In this document: positions 26,571 to 35,844 of the stretch, in pieces | How positions within the stretch are numbered: the stretch's first letter is position 1 | Layout: each line of letters begins with the position of its first letter | Source: Coleofasciculus sp. LEGE 07092 | Lineage (GTDB): Bacteria; Cyanobacteriota; Cyanobacteriia; Cyanobacteriales; Coleofasciculaceae | Direction: 5' to 3' | Assembly: GCF_015207375.1 (NCBI RefSeq) | Contig: NZ_JADEWY010000031.1 | Span: 1 to 51,006, forward strand | Length of the DNA: 51,006 nucleotides | Notes under the pieces: model-generated | Databases searched by the model: none | What the model was told of the DNA's origin: nothing | Seen by the model: only the letters and a program-made list of their open reading frames with translations | Program-made: the position numbers and the translations under genes

Positions 26571-27287
26571 ATGACATTAAAGGCAGTTCTGTTCGATTTC
26601 AACGGCGTTATTATCAACGATGAGGCTCTTCACCAGCAACTCGTTGAGGAAATTCTGATTGAGGAGAACTTACGTCCCTCTTCTCAGGATTACCGGGAGA
26701 TTTGCTTGGGCAGAAGCGATCGCATCTGTCTGAGAGAGTTACTCCAAAGTCGGGGGCGGGTGGTTGATGACAACTACTTGACTCGTCTAATCACTCGCAA
26801 AGCCGAAGCCTACTGCCGTCAATTAGAAGCATTACCCAAGTTACCAATTTATCCCGGTTTGGAAGATTTGATTTTCAAAATTCGGATTGCCCAATTACCC
26901 ATGGGGGTTGTCAGTGGCGCACTCCGTTCTGAGATTGAACTGGTACTAAATCGCTCTCAGCTCTTGCAGCACTTTCCAGTAATTGTCGCAGGTGACGATA
27001 TTACAGTGAGCAAACCTGAACCGGATGGGTATCTTTTGGCAGTGGAGCGCCTTAATCAACATTATCTTGAACTTAACGCCCGCTCCTCTGATTGTCTGGC
27101 GATTGAAGATACCCCAGCCGGAATTGAAGCGGCAAAACGAGCGGGGATGCAGGTAGTGGGAGTGGCGAATACTTACCCGTTTCATATGCTCCAGCGTCAG
27201 GCGAACTGGACGGTGGATTATCTACATGAACTTGAACTTGATCGGGTGCAGCAGGTTTATATTCGGGCATCCTCAAAAGCTAGCTAG
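26571..27287 (+). CDS. HAD-family hydrolase, beta-phosphoglucomutase-like subfamily
   Basis: 238 residues from ATG 26571 (MTLKAVLFDFNGVIIND). The frame opens upstream inside the methyltransferase gene, but the motif position supports this start. HAD motif I is D-F-N rather than D-x-D, so the usual acid/base Asp is replaced by Asn. Motif II (VVSGALRSEIE), motif III Lys (DDITVSKPEPDGYLLA) and motif IV (CLAIEDTPAGIEAAKRAGM) are present. The cap insertion (about 15-85) fits the beta-PGM/phosphatase subfamily. The D-to-N change may lower or alter activity. It follows the methyltransferase gene by 8 bases. Confidence 0.87.
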   Translation: MTLKAVLFDFNGVIINDEALHQQLVEEILIEENLRPSSQDYREICLGRSDRICLRELLQSRGRVVDDNYLTRLITRKAEAYCRQLEALPKLPIYPGLEDLIFKIRIAQLPMGVVSGALRSEIELVLNRSQLLQHFPVIVAGDDITVSKPEPDGYLLAVERLNQHYLELNARSSDCLAIEDTPAGIEAAKRAGMQVVGVANTYPFHMLQRQANWTVDYLHELELDRVQQVYIRASSKAS

Positions 27288-27374
27288 GTTGGCTTGTTGG
27301 GTGAGAATACCAACCAGGTTTTCTTTGGAGAATTGGCAGAGCTGAATGCTAGAATAGTCAATCGAGCGTAGTTT

Positions 27375-27447
27375 GGGGAATTAGCTCAGTTGGTAGAGCG
27401 CTGCGATCGCACCGCAGAGGTCACCGGTTCGAATCCGGTATTCTCCA
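27375..27447 (+). tRNA. tRNA-Ala(CGC)
   Basis: 73 bases without an encoded CCA. Acceptor GGGGAAT pairs with ATTCTCC and includes G3-U70, the alanine identity pair. D-arm GCTC/GAGC, anticodon stem CTGCG/CGCAG with loop ATCGCAC (anticodon CGC, reading GCG), T-arm ACCGG TTCGAAT CCGGT, discriminator A. All arms pair well. The anticodon arm contains GCGATCGC, the HIP1 octamer. Confidence 0.95.
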
Positions 27448-27529
27448 TTTGTGTTGTTGAGTAACACTTTGATGTCGTCGTTAACAAATTAATATCATCT
27501 CGATCTCGGCGATCATATTTAGGGCTTGC

Positions 27530-27628
27530 GGTTCGGCGTTACGGGAACCGCAGGAAATCTTCGATGAAATTGCGACTTTGAATGCAGAGAGTACGGAGAT
27601 TTTGGCTGGAATTGAGGGAATGCTATAG
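27530..27628 (+). pseudogene. C-terminal coding remnant, possibly type I restriction methylase
   Basis: An open frame without a start ends in TAG at 27626-27628 and reads GSALREPQEIFDEIATLNAE followed by STEILAGIEGML. The amphipathic helix and its ending look like the C-terminus of a protein and, from memory, like some cyanobacterial HsdM subunits. Nothing of the rest remains. The stop lies inside the first 24-bp direct repeat. Identification is tentative. Confidence 0.35.
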
Positions 27629-27651
27629 CTGGTTTCGACTCCGCTCAACCA
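27628..27651 (+). repeat. 24-bp direct repeat, left copy
   Basis: GCTGGTTTCGACTCCGCTCA followed by ACCA. The right copy at 28134-28157 differs at one base. The pair encloses the 21-bp tandem array and the GIY-YIG gene. Confidence 0.85.
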
Positions 27652-27793
27652 GCTACAGATGAGGGCTAACCAGCTACAGATGAGGGCTAACCAGCTACAG
27701 ATGAGGGCTAACCAGCTACAGATGAGGGCTAACCAGCTACAGATGAGGGCTAACCAGCTACAGATGAGGGCTAACCAGCTACAGATGAGGGCT
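27647..27793. repeat. Seven tandem copies of a 21-bp unit
   Basis: Seven identical consecutive units of AACCAGCTACAGATGAGGGC plus T, with no spacers. The array is bordered by GGTTTCGACTCCGCTCA on the left and TGAGCGAAGTCGAAGCC on the right, which are near-inverted copies of each other, so the array sits in the loop of a larger hairpin element. The unit length is a multiple of three, so the array is open in several frames on both strands, but there is no evidence that it is translated. Confidence 0.95.
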
Positions 27794-27839
27794 GAGCGAA
27801 GTCGAAGCCCGATCTTTAGGAAACCAGAGACAGTTAACC

Positions 27840-28181
27840 ATGCCCTATATGTATATTCTGGAATGTGCTGATGGCTCCTTCTACACGGGAAGTACAAAGG
27901 ATTTGCCACGTCGTTTGTGGCAGCATCAAAATGGGCTGGGGGCTAATCATACGCAAAAACGACTGCCTGTAAAATTGGTCTATGCAGAGTATTTTGATCA
28001 TGTAGCAGATGCTTTTTATCGTGAAAAGCAGGTTCAGGGTTGGAGTCGAAGGAAAAAAATTGCTCTGATGGAGAGTAACTGGGATCAGCTTCATATTTTG
28101 GCGGAGTGCCAGAATGATTCACATTATGAAAATGCTGGTTTCGACTCTGCTCAACCATCAAATGCTCAACTAGAGGGCTAG
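27840..28181 (+). CDS. GIY-YIG nuclease-domain protein (YhbQ/UPF0213-like)
   Basis: 113 residues. The GIY-YIG core is YMYILECADGSFYTGSTKDLPRRLWQHQNG, with the usual Tyr, the YTGST version of YIG, and Arg at RRLWQH; catalytic Glu lies in DAFYREKQVQGW. Small stand-alone members of this family are of uncertain role, possibly DNA repair, and are often mobile. The last part (AGFDSAQPSNAQLEG) is encoded by the right-hand 24-bp repeat, so the C-terminus has probably been altered by the repeat. No clear Shine-Dalgarno. Flanking direct repeats hint at movement as a unit. Confidence 0.85.
   Translation: MPYMYILECADGSFYTGSTKDLPRRLWQHQNGLGANHTQKRLPVKLVYAEYFDHVADAFYREKQVQGWSRRKKIALMESNWDQLHILAECQNDSHYENAGFDSAQPSNAQLEG
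28134..28157 (+). repeat. 24-bp direct repeat, right copy
   Basis: Identical to 27628-27651 except for one C to T change. It lies inside the 3' end of the GIY-YIG reading frame. The start-to-start distance is 506 bases. Confidence 0.85.
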
Positions 28182-28278
28182 GGGAGCTGATCCATCTTGT
28201 TGTTCCCTCTCCCCAAGGTTGAGGGGTTGTAGATTAAGGATTGGGAAGCAGAGTGAAAGCGATCGCTCTTTGCCACCC

Positions 28279-29049
28279 TCATGGCACCAAATCCTCAACC
28301 CCATCCAAAATATAGTGAGGGCGGTAAGCAAAACTCACCAAATCTTCCCGGCGCGTCACTCCAGACAGCACCAGCACCGTCTCAATTTCCGACTCAATCC
28401 CCGCAATAATATCCGTATCCATGCGATCGCCAACAATCGCCGTCTCCTCCCGACGACACCCCAATTTTTTGAGCGCGTGGCGCATCATCAACGGGTTAGG
28501 CTTACCCACAAAATAAGCTTTTGCACCCGTTGTCAGTTCTAGGGGTGCAATCAGCGCCCCTGTAGCCGGAATAATACCCTTCTCACTCGGTCCCGTCACA
28601 TCTGGGTTCGTACCAATTAATTTTGCCCCTTTGAGAATCAACTGAGCCGCGTGTTCCAATTTCTCGTAATTGTAGCCTCGCGTATCCCCTACCACCACAT
28701 AATCAGGGTTACTATCGTTCATCGAAAAGCCTGCATCGTAAAGAGCGTTAATCAAACCCGCTTCACCGATCACAAAGGCGCTACCCTCCGGGCATTGCTG
28801 GGCTAGAAACTCAGCCGTTGCCAGCGCACTGGTGTAGAAATGCTCCTCCGCTACTTCCACTCCCAACCGACGCAGCTTTTCTCGCAGTTCCCTCGGCGAT
28901 CGCTCACTACTGTTCGTCAGGAACAGAAATTTCTTACCCGACTGCTTAAGCCAGTCGAGGAATTCCCCCACTCCCGGCAGCAGTCGATTGCCATGGTAAA
29001 TCACGCCGTCCATGTCACAGATAAATGCCTGTTTGTCGCGAAGCTCATT
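28279..29049 (-). CDS. HAD-IIA family phosphatase (NagD/phosphoglycolate phosphatase-like)
   Basis: 256 residues from ATG 29049, which has AAAGG eight bases upstream; a TTG at 29085 is also open but less likely. Motif I FICDMDGVIYHG has both Asp residues. Motif II is FLTNSSERSPREL, motif III with Lys is FVGKPNPLMM, and motif IV AIVGDRMDTDIIAG. The large C2-type cap lies between motifs II and III. The family covers phosphoglycolate, p-nitrophenyl phosphate and sugar-phosphate phosphatases; the exact substrate cannot be read. It is divergent from the decayed pfk. Confidence 0.92.
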   Translation of the reverse strand, partial: NELRDKQAFICDMDGVIYHGNRLLPGVGEFLDWLKQSGKKFLFLTNSSERSPRELREKLRRLGVEVAEEHFYTSALATAEFLAQQCPEGSAFVIGEAGLINALYDAGFSMNDSNPDYVVVGDTRGYNYEKLEHAAQLILKGAKLIGTNPDVTGPSEKGIIPATGALIAPLELTTGAKAYFVGKPNPLMMRHALKKLGCRREETAIVGDRMDTDIIAGIESEIETVLVLSGVTRREDLVSFAYRPHYILDGVEDLVP

Positions 29050-29262
29050 CATGAAAAAAACCTTTGTTGCCTCTGGGTTTATCAAATCTCAGTAAATGTT
29101 ACATATTTTGTAATAAATCCTGGTTTTCGTTCATAGAAATAAATAATACATTATAGGGTTGAATTCGAGGGAATTCATAGGATAATTAAAAAGAGGGGAG
29201 CACTACAGAGTTCCAGTTAAAACGATTCTCGCACGTCCCTACTTCCTATAAAAAGAAAATCC

Positions 29263-29290
29263 TTGACACCGCAGTAGTAATTGATACGCT
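29263..29290 (+). promoter_or_regulatory. Sigma70-type promoter candidate upstream of the pfk pseudogene
   Basis: TTGACA at 29263-29268, 16-base spacer, TACGCT at 29285-29290. Both boxes are close to consensus. It is about 330 bases upstream of the pfk start codon, so a long leader would be made if it drives that gene. Confidence 0.4.
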
Positions 29291-29593
29291 AAGTTAGGAA
29301 TAAATTGACGATCTTGGATTATAAGTTCACCCATCAGTATCAAAGTTGTTTTTGAGAGTTTGTCTGAATTAGGATGGTAAATTCCAAATAATTCTGATAA
29401 TTCTTAATGTCTTGCTGCCTGAATAATTAAGCTTTCTTTACTGAAGCCGATCTCCAGAGCATGATGGAAATCCTACTACCCGATTTGAGAAATGTTGCAG
29501 CCATCAATTGTTGCCCAAAGCAATCGTTACTCAGCGGCAGGTTGGGATTGGGAGGAATAGCACGAACACGACTAAAGAAAGCACCATTTGTAA

Positions 29594-30436
<843 letters not shown>

Positions 30437-30664
30437 GTCGTTGCCTAGTTGCAGAGATAGGGGAAATAGGGGAGATAGGGGAGAAAATTTTCAGACTGAA
30501 TGTTATTAAAATACCCCCCATCTTCCTCACCTTCCCCTTGTCTCTGGCTTTTTTATGCAGCTTGCCCACTCCTCCCCACCCCTCTAATTCTCGTCTGAGC
30601 CGGGAACGATGGTAATCTGATGGATGGGGTTGACCGATGCTATTGAATCAGGAGAGCGCTATCC

Positions 30665-30928
30665 ATGCAACTCGTTAAAGTACAAATGATGTTCGAGAAT
30701 GCCCCTAGAACATCGCACAAAGATTACTCGCCAGAACTAGAAGACTTAAATGGAGAGCGAGTGGAACTATCCCGACTCCCCTGTTGCGGAGAATTGATCT
30801 CCTTCGCAGAGGGCAAGCTACACAGTATTGGACCCTGCTTTAGTGTCATTGAGGTGGTACATTTCGCATCACCGAAGGAAAACGGCTTAGTCGGTCAGAT
30901 AGTGCTGCGCAAGTGTTTTCCTAGGTAG
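30665..30928 (+). CDS. Small hypothetical protein
   Basis: 87 residues, ATG with AGGAG ten bases upstream. It contains three Cys (two as PCCGE, one near the end) and beta-type segments (SVIEVVHFASPKENGLVGQIVLR). No membrane segment. I do not recognise a domain. It is convergent with nusB, leaving 25 bases between them. Confidence 0.6.
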   Translation: MQLVKVQMMFENAPRTSHKDYSPELEDLNGERVELSRLPCCGELISFAEGKLHSIGPCFSVIEVVHFASPKENGLVGQIVLRKCFPR

Positions 30929-30953
30929 TTCATTATAAGGAGTGTCTAGAGGG

Positions 30954-31598
30954 TCATAATAAATTTTCTACTGTAGGCGGAGTTTCAGCTTTCATGAGGT
31001 TAGTGACGCGGCGCAAAACACCATTAATAAAGCGATGTCCTTCGTCATCGCTGTAGCGTTTGGCAAGTTCTACGGCTTCGTTAATGGCAACTCGATCGGG
31101 AATGCCTAAAAAGGTCATTTCTGCCACGGCAATCCGCAAAATATCTCGGTCAATTCGCGGTAAGCGATTGAGCTGCCAATCCTGGAGGGATTGAGTCAAA
31201 CTTTTATCGATGTCCTCTTGTCTGTGTTTAATCGTTTTGAGAATTTCTATGGCGTAAGCGCGGACTTCTTGCTGGTTAGAGAGCTGAATCAGTTCAGGGA
31301 TTTCTACAGATCCGCCAATACGGTTGATTGCTTTTTGTGTAAGTTCAATCGCTTCAAACACCATAGCTCTAGCACTGCGCACGTCGGTGGTGCGGATTTC
31401 GCTACCGAGGAGGCGATCGCTTCCCCGTTTGAGTTCGGCGGCTGCTGTTTCTAATGTTTCTTGAGTTTCACCGATCAGAGTGCGGACTGATGCCAATATC
31501 AAATTGCTAAGGTGCTGGGCATCAAGCTTTTCGGATGCGTGAGGCATTTGAGAGAGACTCAACAGAGCCAATTCGCGGGCAATTCGACGGGGTTGCAT
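30954..31598 (-). CDS. nusB: Transcription antitermination factor NusB
   Basis: 214 residues, longer than E. coli NusB (139) as is usual in cyanobacteria. Family landmarks are [17 protein letters not shown] at the start and [49 protein letters not shown] near the end. It works with NusE/S10 on boxA of nascent rRNA. The insert of about 60 residues between ([20 protein letters not shown]) is probably helical. It is followed on the same strand only by the spacer; DUF502 lies upstream in the same direction with 58 bases between. Confidence 0.95.
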   Translation of the reverse strand: MQPRRIARELALLSLSQMPHASEKLDAQHLSNLILASVRTLIGETQETLETAAAELKRGSDRLLGSEIRTTDVRSARAMVFEAIELTQKAINRIGGSVEIPELIQLSNQQEVRAYAIEILKTIKHRQEDIDKSLTQSLQDWQLNRLPRIDRDILRIAVAEMTFLGIPDRVAINEAVELAKRYSDDEGHRFINGVLRRVTNLMKAETPPTVENLL

Positions 31599-31656
31599 GT
31601 ATTGTTTTGTCCTGTGTGAGTAGTCCTGTTATCAACCAATGACTAATAACGAATAA

Positions 31657-32388
31657 CTACGTGCTTTCTTCTGTCGGTAACATCTGCTGTCGCATTTCCG
31701 GCAGAGGTTGTTCCAATGGTGTCTTACCGTAGGGCTTCTGAAGGGGTAATGAAAGGGCAGATTCAGTGGGAATAACAATTCCGCCCGATATTACCACTTT
31801 GAAGGCATCCTCTATAGACATTGAGAGATTGATAACATCGTCTTCGGGAACGATCGCGTACCAGCCTGTTGTCGGGTTGGGAGTTGTCGGAATGAAAATG
31901 CTCAACATTGAGCCAGTCAGATGAGATTTAATCTCTTGGCTGGCGGTGCCTGTGACAAACGCCAACGACCACATCCCTCGCCGAGGATATTCTACCAAGA
32001 TTACTCGGCGAAACTTATTGCTAGAGTCCCTTAGCAGAGTTTCCAATAGCTGCTTAAGGGTTTTGTAAACCGAGCCAGCCAGCGGAATCGCTTGCAAAAC
32101 TCGCTCCCCCAGATCCAGCAACCACCGCCCGACTATATTGCGTGCCATTAAGCCGATTAGCAGGATACAAAGCAACGGCACAGTCAGCCCTACTAGTAAA
32201 TTTAGGAAATTGACCAGAATGGGATGAAGGTTATTATAGGGGTTTAGTTGCTTGGGGATGCGGGTGAGAAAATTGATGACCCAAGTGGCGATCGTAATTG
32301 TTAGCCAAATGGTGGTAGCAAGGGGAATCACTACCAGGAGTCCGGCAATTAGGTCATTTTTTAAATCTTGTTTAAAGCGTTGGATCAC
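31657..32388 (-). CDS. DUF502 family membrane protein
   Basis: 243 residues. Two hydrophobic segments, DLIAGLLVVIPLATTIWLTI (about 11-30) and FLNLLVGLTVPLLCILLIGL (about 61-80), are followed by a soluble part with FRRVILVEYPRRGMWSLAFVTG and SIFIPTTPNPTTGWYAIVPE, the DUF502 signature. In plants homologues are LIKE COV proteins; the function is unknown. It lies directly upstream of nusB on the same strand and is often found there in cyanobacteria, so cotranscription is likely. Confidence 0.9.
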   Translation of the reverse strand: MIQRFKQDLKNDLIAGLLVVIPLATTIWLTITIATWVINFLTRIPKQLNPYNNLHPILVNFLNLLVGLTVPLLCILLIGLMARNIVGRWLLDLGERVLQAIPLAGSVYKTLKQLLETLLRDSSNKFRRVILVEYPRRGMWSLAFVTGTASQEIKSHLTGSMLSIFIPTTPNPTTGWYAIVPEDDVINLSMSIEDAFKVVISGGIVIPTESALSLPLQKPYGKTPLEQPLPEMRQQMLPTEEST

Positions 32389-32994
32389 AGAGCGCTGAAT
32401 CTCCTTACAATAGCTCTTTAACTTCTGTCGTTGCTATTCTCAATCACTTGGATGAGAAAAGAACAAACTACAGGAGCAAAATCCTTGACCAGATGAAACT
32501 AGTGATAGGAGTCGGGAAACTAGCAAGCGGTCAGAGCAAGTTTCCGTCCAATTACACTGAGCTGCTCTTGAAGAAGCAGTACTGGTGGTAGAGGGTTCTA
32601 TACTTTATTTGTAAAGCTTGTAAAGAATTGTTGCAAGTAGCGACATATATATTTAAGGTTAGCTTCCTCTAAAGTTTGTTCTGTTTTAAGACACCAAGCC
32701 CTTGGGATCTTGCTCGCTACTGCTAGCCCGACACCCCAACAAGTCTGTACGTTCCCGAAAAAACTGGTATCACACCTTACATTTTATCAGAGAGGAATTA
32801 CAGCGTTGGGGAGCGGTCAGCGGTCAGGTGTGAGAAGTCTCTTAACTTCTGTGACAGGTAGCCAATGAGGTATCGAAATAAAGAAACCTCCATCAGCAGA
32901 ACTGATGCAGGTAATTCTGAGGTAATGACAACCGACAGCCTGGCAGTTTGGCAGAAATTTTACCAAACTTTACAATCCTTTCAGAATTGGCTAG
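32389..32994. other. Gene-free spacer
   Basis: About 600 bases between the 3' end of the HpsJ-like gene and the 5' end of the DUF502 gene, both on the minus strand. I see no credible frame. The stretch should hold the DUF502/nusB promoter and the end of the hpsJ-like transcript, but no strong hairpin stands out. Confidence 0.4.
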
Positions 32995-33753
32995 CTAACC
33001 TGCCAAGCTGCGCAAGCCCATCCAACCAATGACACTGTAGCCAATGGCTAAGAGCAAGCTACTGATTCCTGTTCTAATGCCAGTTTTCCAAGCTTGGGCT
33101 CTGGCTCTCTCCTCCGCTTCTTGTTTGCCGCTGCGAATTTGAGTTTGAGCTTGCTCGACCCTTTGAGTGAGAGCTTCAGGGTCTTGCTTGAGCGTCTGCA
33201 ATTGCTCTCGGAGTGCTTGCAGCCGCGCTAGCTGCTCTCCTTGCACTTGACCACTCTCAATCGCTTGTTCTAGCTCCTGTAACCTCTGCGGGTCTTTGAG
33301 CAGGACATCAATTTGCTGAGTTTGGGCTTCTAGTTGAGTTTCGGCTTGCTCCGCTCTTTGAGTAATTTGTTCGAGAGCCTGATTGCTTTGCAGGCGAACA
33401 TTATTGAAGTGCAGTGGCACTAGCAACAGAAAAATTAATCCCAACAGGCTTGAGATCAAAAATACCCAAAATCGCAAGTCACTCACAGAAGACTTTGGCT
33501 CACTGGGCGCGGCACTGCCAGCATTGCTAATCCAGTACCCAGCAATCAAAAATGCGATTCCGACCATGGGGATAACGCCCCGGTCAACCAGTTGGGTGGT
33601 CAAGTTGAGTTGCCATTCGCTTTGGAGGGGGTTTACTCCCGGTGAAGGAATGACCAGAATGATGTAATCTATCAGGGCTGACAAAATCATGATCAGCCCG
33701 ACAATCTTGAGCGCTAGACCGGTGAAGGAGGAATAGATAGAACTACTTTTCAT
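32995..33753 (-). CDS. HpsJ-like membrane protein with coiled coil
   Basis: 252 residues. Hydrophobic segments lie near residues 11-35 (GLALKIVGLIMILSALIDYI), 58-78, 92-115 (FWVFLISSLLGLIFLLLVP) and at the end (ISSLLLAIGYSVIGWMGL). Between them a long charged Gln/Glu/Leu-rich stretch (about 125-220) is a coiled coil. This plan matches HpsJ, named for hormogonium polysaccharide synthesis in filamentous cyanobacteria, but no other hps gene is here, so its role in this organism is open. Single gene, ATG start. Confidence 0.8.
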   Translation of the reverse strand: MKSSSIYSSFTGLALKIVGLIMILSALIDYIILVIPSPGVNPLQSEWQLNLTTQLVDRGVIPMVGIAFLIAGYWISNAGSAAPSEPKSSVSDLRFWVFLISSLLGLIFLLLVPLHFNNVRLQSNQALEQITQRAEQAETQLEAQTQQIDVLLKDPQRLQELEQAIESGQVQGEQLARLQALREQLQTLKQDPEALTQRVEQAQTQIRSGKQEAEERARAQAWKTGIRTGISSLLLAIGYSVIGWMGLRSLAG

Positions 33754-34044
33754 CGCTTTTTCTTGAGAAAAAACTGTAATGAGCTACTTTTAACGTTACT
33801 GAACCTTACTAGGAGATAAGAGAAAGCTAATCCAAATTTAACAACTATTGGTGCCATAGAAGTGCGCCTACCCGGTAAAGTTTTGCAAAAAGATAGCTCG
33901 TTTAATGGGACTTGCCCATATTAACTCACTGAGTAAGATGTGCCTGTGAGACTTAAAATCTAAATCTAGGTCTTCAAGTTAAATTTTCATCCTAAAATTC
34001 ATCAATTTAGATAGTATCAAACTCCAAATGAGGTTAAAGGCGTT

Positions 34045-34767
34045 ATGAACAAAATGGTTGAAATTTTACCCGATAAATCAGCACTTATTGAGCGATCGCT
34101 CGATATTGTTCTCTCTAAGATGCAAGCAGCCATCCAGGAAAGTGATCGCTGCACGATTGCCCTAGCGGGTGGCGGTACACCAAAGCCATTATATGAAGCG
34201 ATCGCCACTCACGATCTCCCGTGGGAAAAAATTCATATTTTTTGGGGAGATGAGCGATACGTCCCCCCTGATGACCCCGATAGCAATCAAAGAATGGCTC
34301 GTCGCGCTTGGTTGGATAAGGTTGCTATTCCGCCTGCTAATATTCATCCGATGCCCACAGACGGTTCCAGTCCAGAGGCTGATGCTGTCAAGCATGAAGC
34401 TCAGTTGCGGGAGTTTTTCGGAACCGATGCGGGAGAGTTCCCTCAGTTTGATGTAATTTTACTGGGCATCGGCGATGACGCCCATACCGCCTCGTTGTTT
34501 CCTCAAACAGAGGCTCTCTCCGTCCGAGACCGTCTGGTGACAGTCGGAAACAAGGACGGTCAGCCCCGAATTACCTTGACCGTTCCCCTCATCAACCAAG
34601 CTGGCTGCGTCCTCTTTCTCGTCGCAGGTGCCAGTAAGCGCTCGGCTTTGGCTCAGATATTTGCATCCGAAGCCGACCCGCTGGTTTATCCAGCTCGGTT
34701 TATCCAGCCTCAGGGAGAACTGTGGTGGCTCTTGGATGGGGAAGCAGGGCAGGATATGAAGTCTTAA
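34045..34767 (+). CDS. pgl: 6-phosphogluconolactonase
   Basis: 240 residues, the usual DevB/Pgl length. Landmarks are CTIALAGGGTPKPLYEAIA, IHIFWGDERYVPPDDPDSN and FDVILLGIGDDAHTASLFP. It hydrolyses 6-phosphogluconolactone to 6-phosphogluconate, the second step of the oxidative pentose phosphate path, which runs at night in cyanobacteria. The start ATG at 34045 is chosen because the next ATG (codon 4) changes little. Single gene. Confidence 0.95.
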   Translation: MNKMVEILPDKSALIERSLDIVLSKMQAAIQESDRCTIALAGGGTPKPLYEAIATHDLPWEKIHIFWGDERYVPPDDPDSNQRMARRAWLDKVAIPPANIHPMPTDGSSPEADAVKHEAQLREFFGTDAGEFPQFDVILLGIGDDAHTASLFPQTEALSVRDRLVTVGNKDGQPRITLTVPLINQAGCVLFLVAGASKRSALAQIFASEADPLVYPARFIQPQGELWWLLDGEAGQDMKS

Positions 34768-35016
34768 TCTCACTTTCTAGGAAAGTGGCTAGGGACTAGG
34801 AACTTTTTTCACTAAATTCATGCAGCACTTACATTCTAGTTAATAGTTAGGGTTTTGTTATTTTCTGCTAGACTCCCTCTACTACAAGCGACAGTCTGTG
34901 TGTGCCATACTTAAAGTGAAATATTGTGAATTCCTGCCAATGTAACGATTTATTAAAAACTGACGGTCTGCTGTGCTTTGATCGAGGAGGAAAGCTAATA
35001 GCTACAAGGAGGTTTT

Positions 35017-35844
35017 ATGATTGTCTGCCCTAACTGCAATCACCAAAATCCGGATGGTGCTACCCAATGCGAAGCCTGCTACACTCCACTACCCTCAACC
35101 ACCAGTTGCCCTAACTGTGGGACAAGTGTTCAGACAGATGCAAGCTTCTGCGGTCAGTGCGGTTTTAACTTAAAAGTCACTACAGCAACGGCAGCCGAGG
35201 CAATGCCCTCTCCCAACCCATTGCCGGATGTGCCAGACTTGGTGAACCCTGACCCACTCATCGAAGCTGAACCCATCTCTTATAGTTCTCAATCTTCAAT
35301 GCCTGAACCCGAAACCAATTCAACCGAATTACCAACTCCTGACCCAGCGTCTTCGCTTCCGGCTACCGTCGTGAATCAACCGGGGGACCCGCCGGAGGCT
35401 GAAAACCCAACTCCTCCCGATCCCACTCCAGTAACAGCCGTCCCGGAAGCGACAAGTAGCCCATCAGCGCCGCCACCAGCCGCCACTACGGGCAGTGCCA
35501 AAACTCAGTTACAAGTTCAGTCGGCTTACCTGCTGCACCTGCAAATGGATAGGAAAATTGAGTTGTCGTCGCACCTGTCGGTGATTCATATGGGCAAGCC
35601 CAATGACCGGATTCCGCCAGACATTGATGTTTCGGGTTTTCCAAACTCAGACATCGTTTCTCGAATTCATGCCGATATCCGCGTTGAGGGAGATGCTTTC
35701 TACATCGAAGATGTCAGCAGTGCTAATGGAACTTATATCAATCACACGCCCTTACCTCCAGGCAACCGCCATCGCTTACGCACGGGTGATCGCATTGGTT
35801 TGGGTAAAGGTGATCTGGTAACATTTATATTCCACAGTTCCTGA
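35017..35844 (+). CDS. Zinc-ribbon and FHA domain protein
   Basis: 275 residues. Two zinc ribbons at the start (CPNCNHQNPDGATQCEAC and CPNCGTSVQTDASFCGQC), then a Pro/Thr/Ser-rich linker (about 60-165), and a C-terminal FHA domain (IHMGKPNDRIPPDIDVSGF, SRIHADIRVEGDAFYIEDVS, SANGTYINHTPLPPG) that binds phosphothreonine. A strong Shine-Dalgarno AAGGAGG sits four bases before the ATG. FHA proteins usually act with Hanks-type kinases; one lies at 10.5 kb but a link is speculative. A second FHA gene follows in the same direction. Confidence 0.92.
   Translation: MIVCPNCNHQNPDGATQCEACYTPLPSTTSCPNCGTSVQTDASFCGQCGFNLKVTTATAAEAMPSPNPLPDVPDLVNPDPLIEAEPISYSSQSSMPEPETNSTELPTPDPASSLPATVVNQPGDPPEAENPTPPDPTPVTAVPEATSSPSAPPPAATTGSAKTQLQVQSAYLLHLQMDRKIELSSHLSVIHMGKPNDRIPPDIDVSGFPNSDIVSRIHADIRVEGDAFYIEDVSSANGTYINHTPLPPGNRHRLRTGDRIGLGKGDLVTFIFHSS

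Noticed and set aside
27647..27793. Possible CRISPR array
   Set aside because: Units are contiguous 21-bp copies with no spacers and there are no cas genes; it is a tandem repeat.
27481..27909. 142-codon minus-strand frame and the 70-codon plus-strand frame (27659-27871) over the tandem repeats
   Set aside because: Both are open only because the repeat unit is 21 bases; the proteins are just ALICSWL or MRANQLQ repeats.
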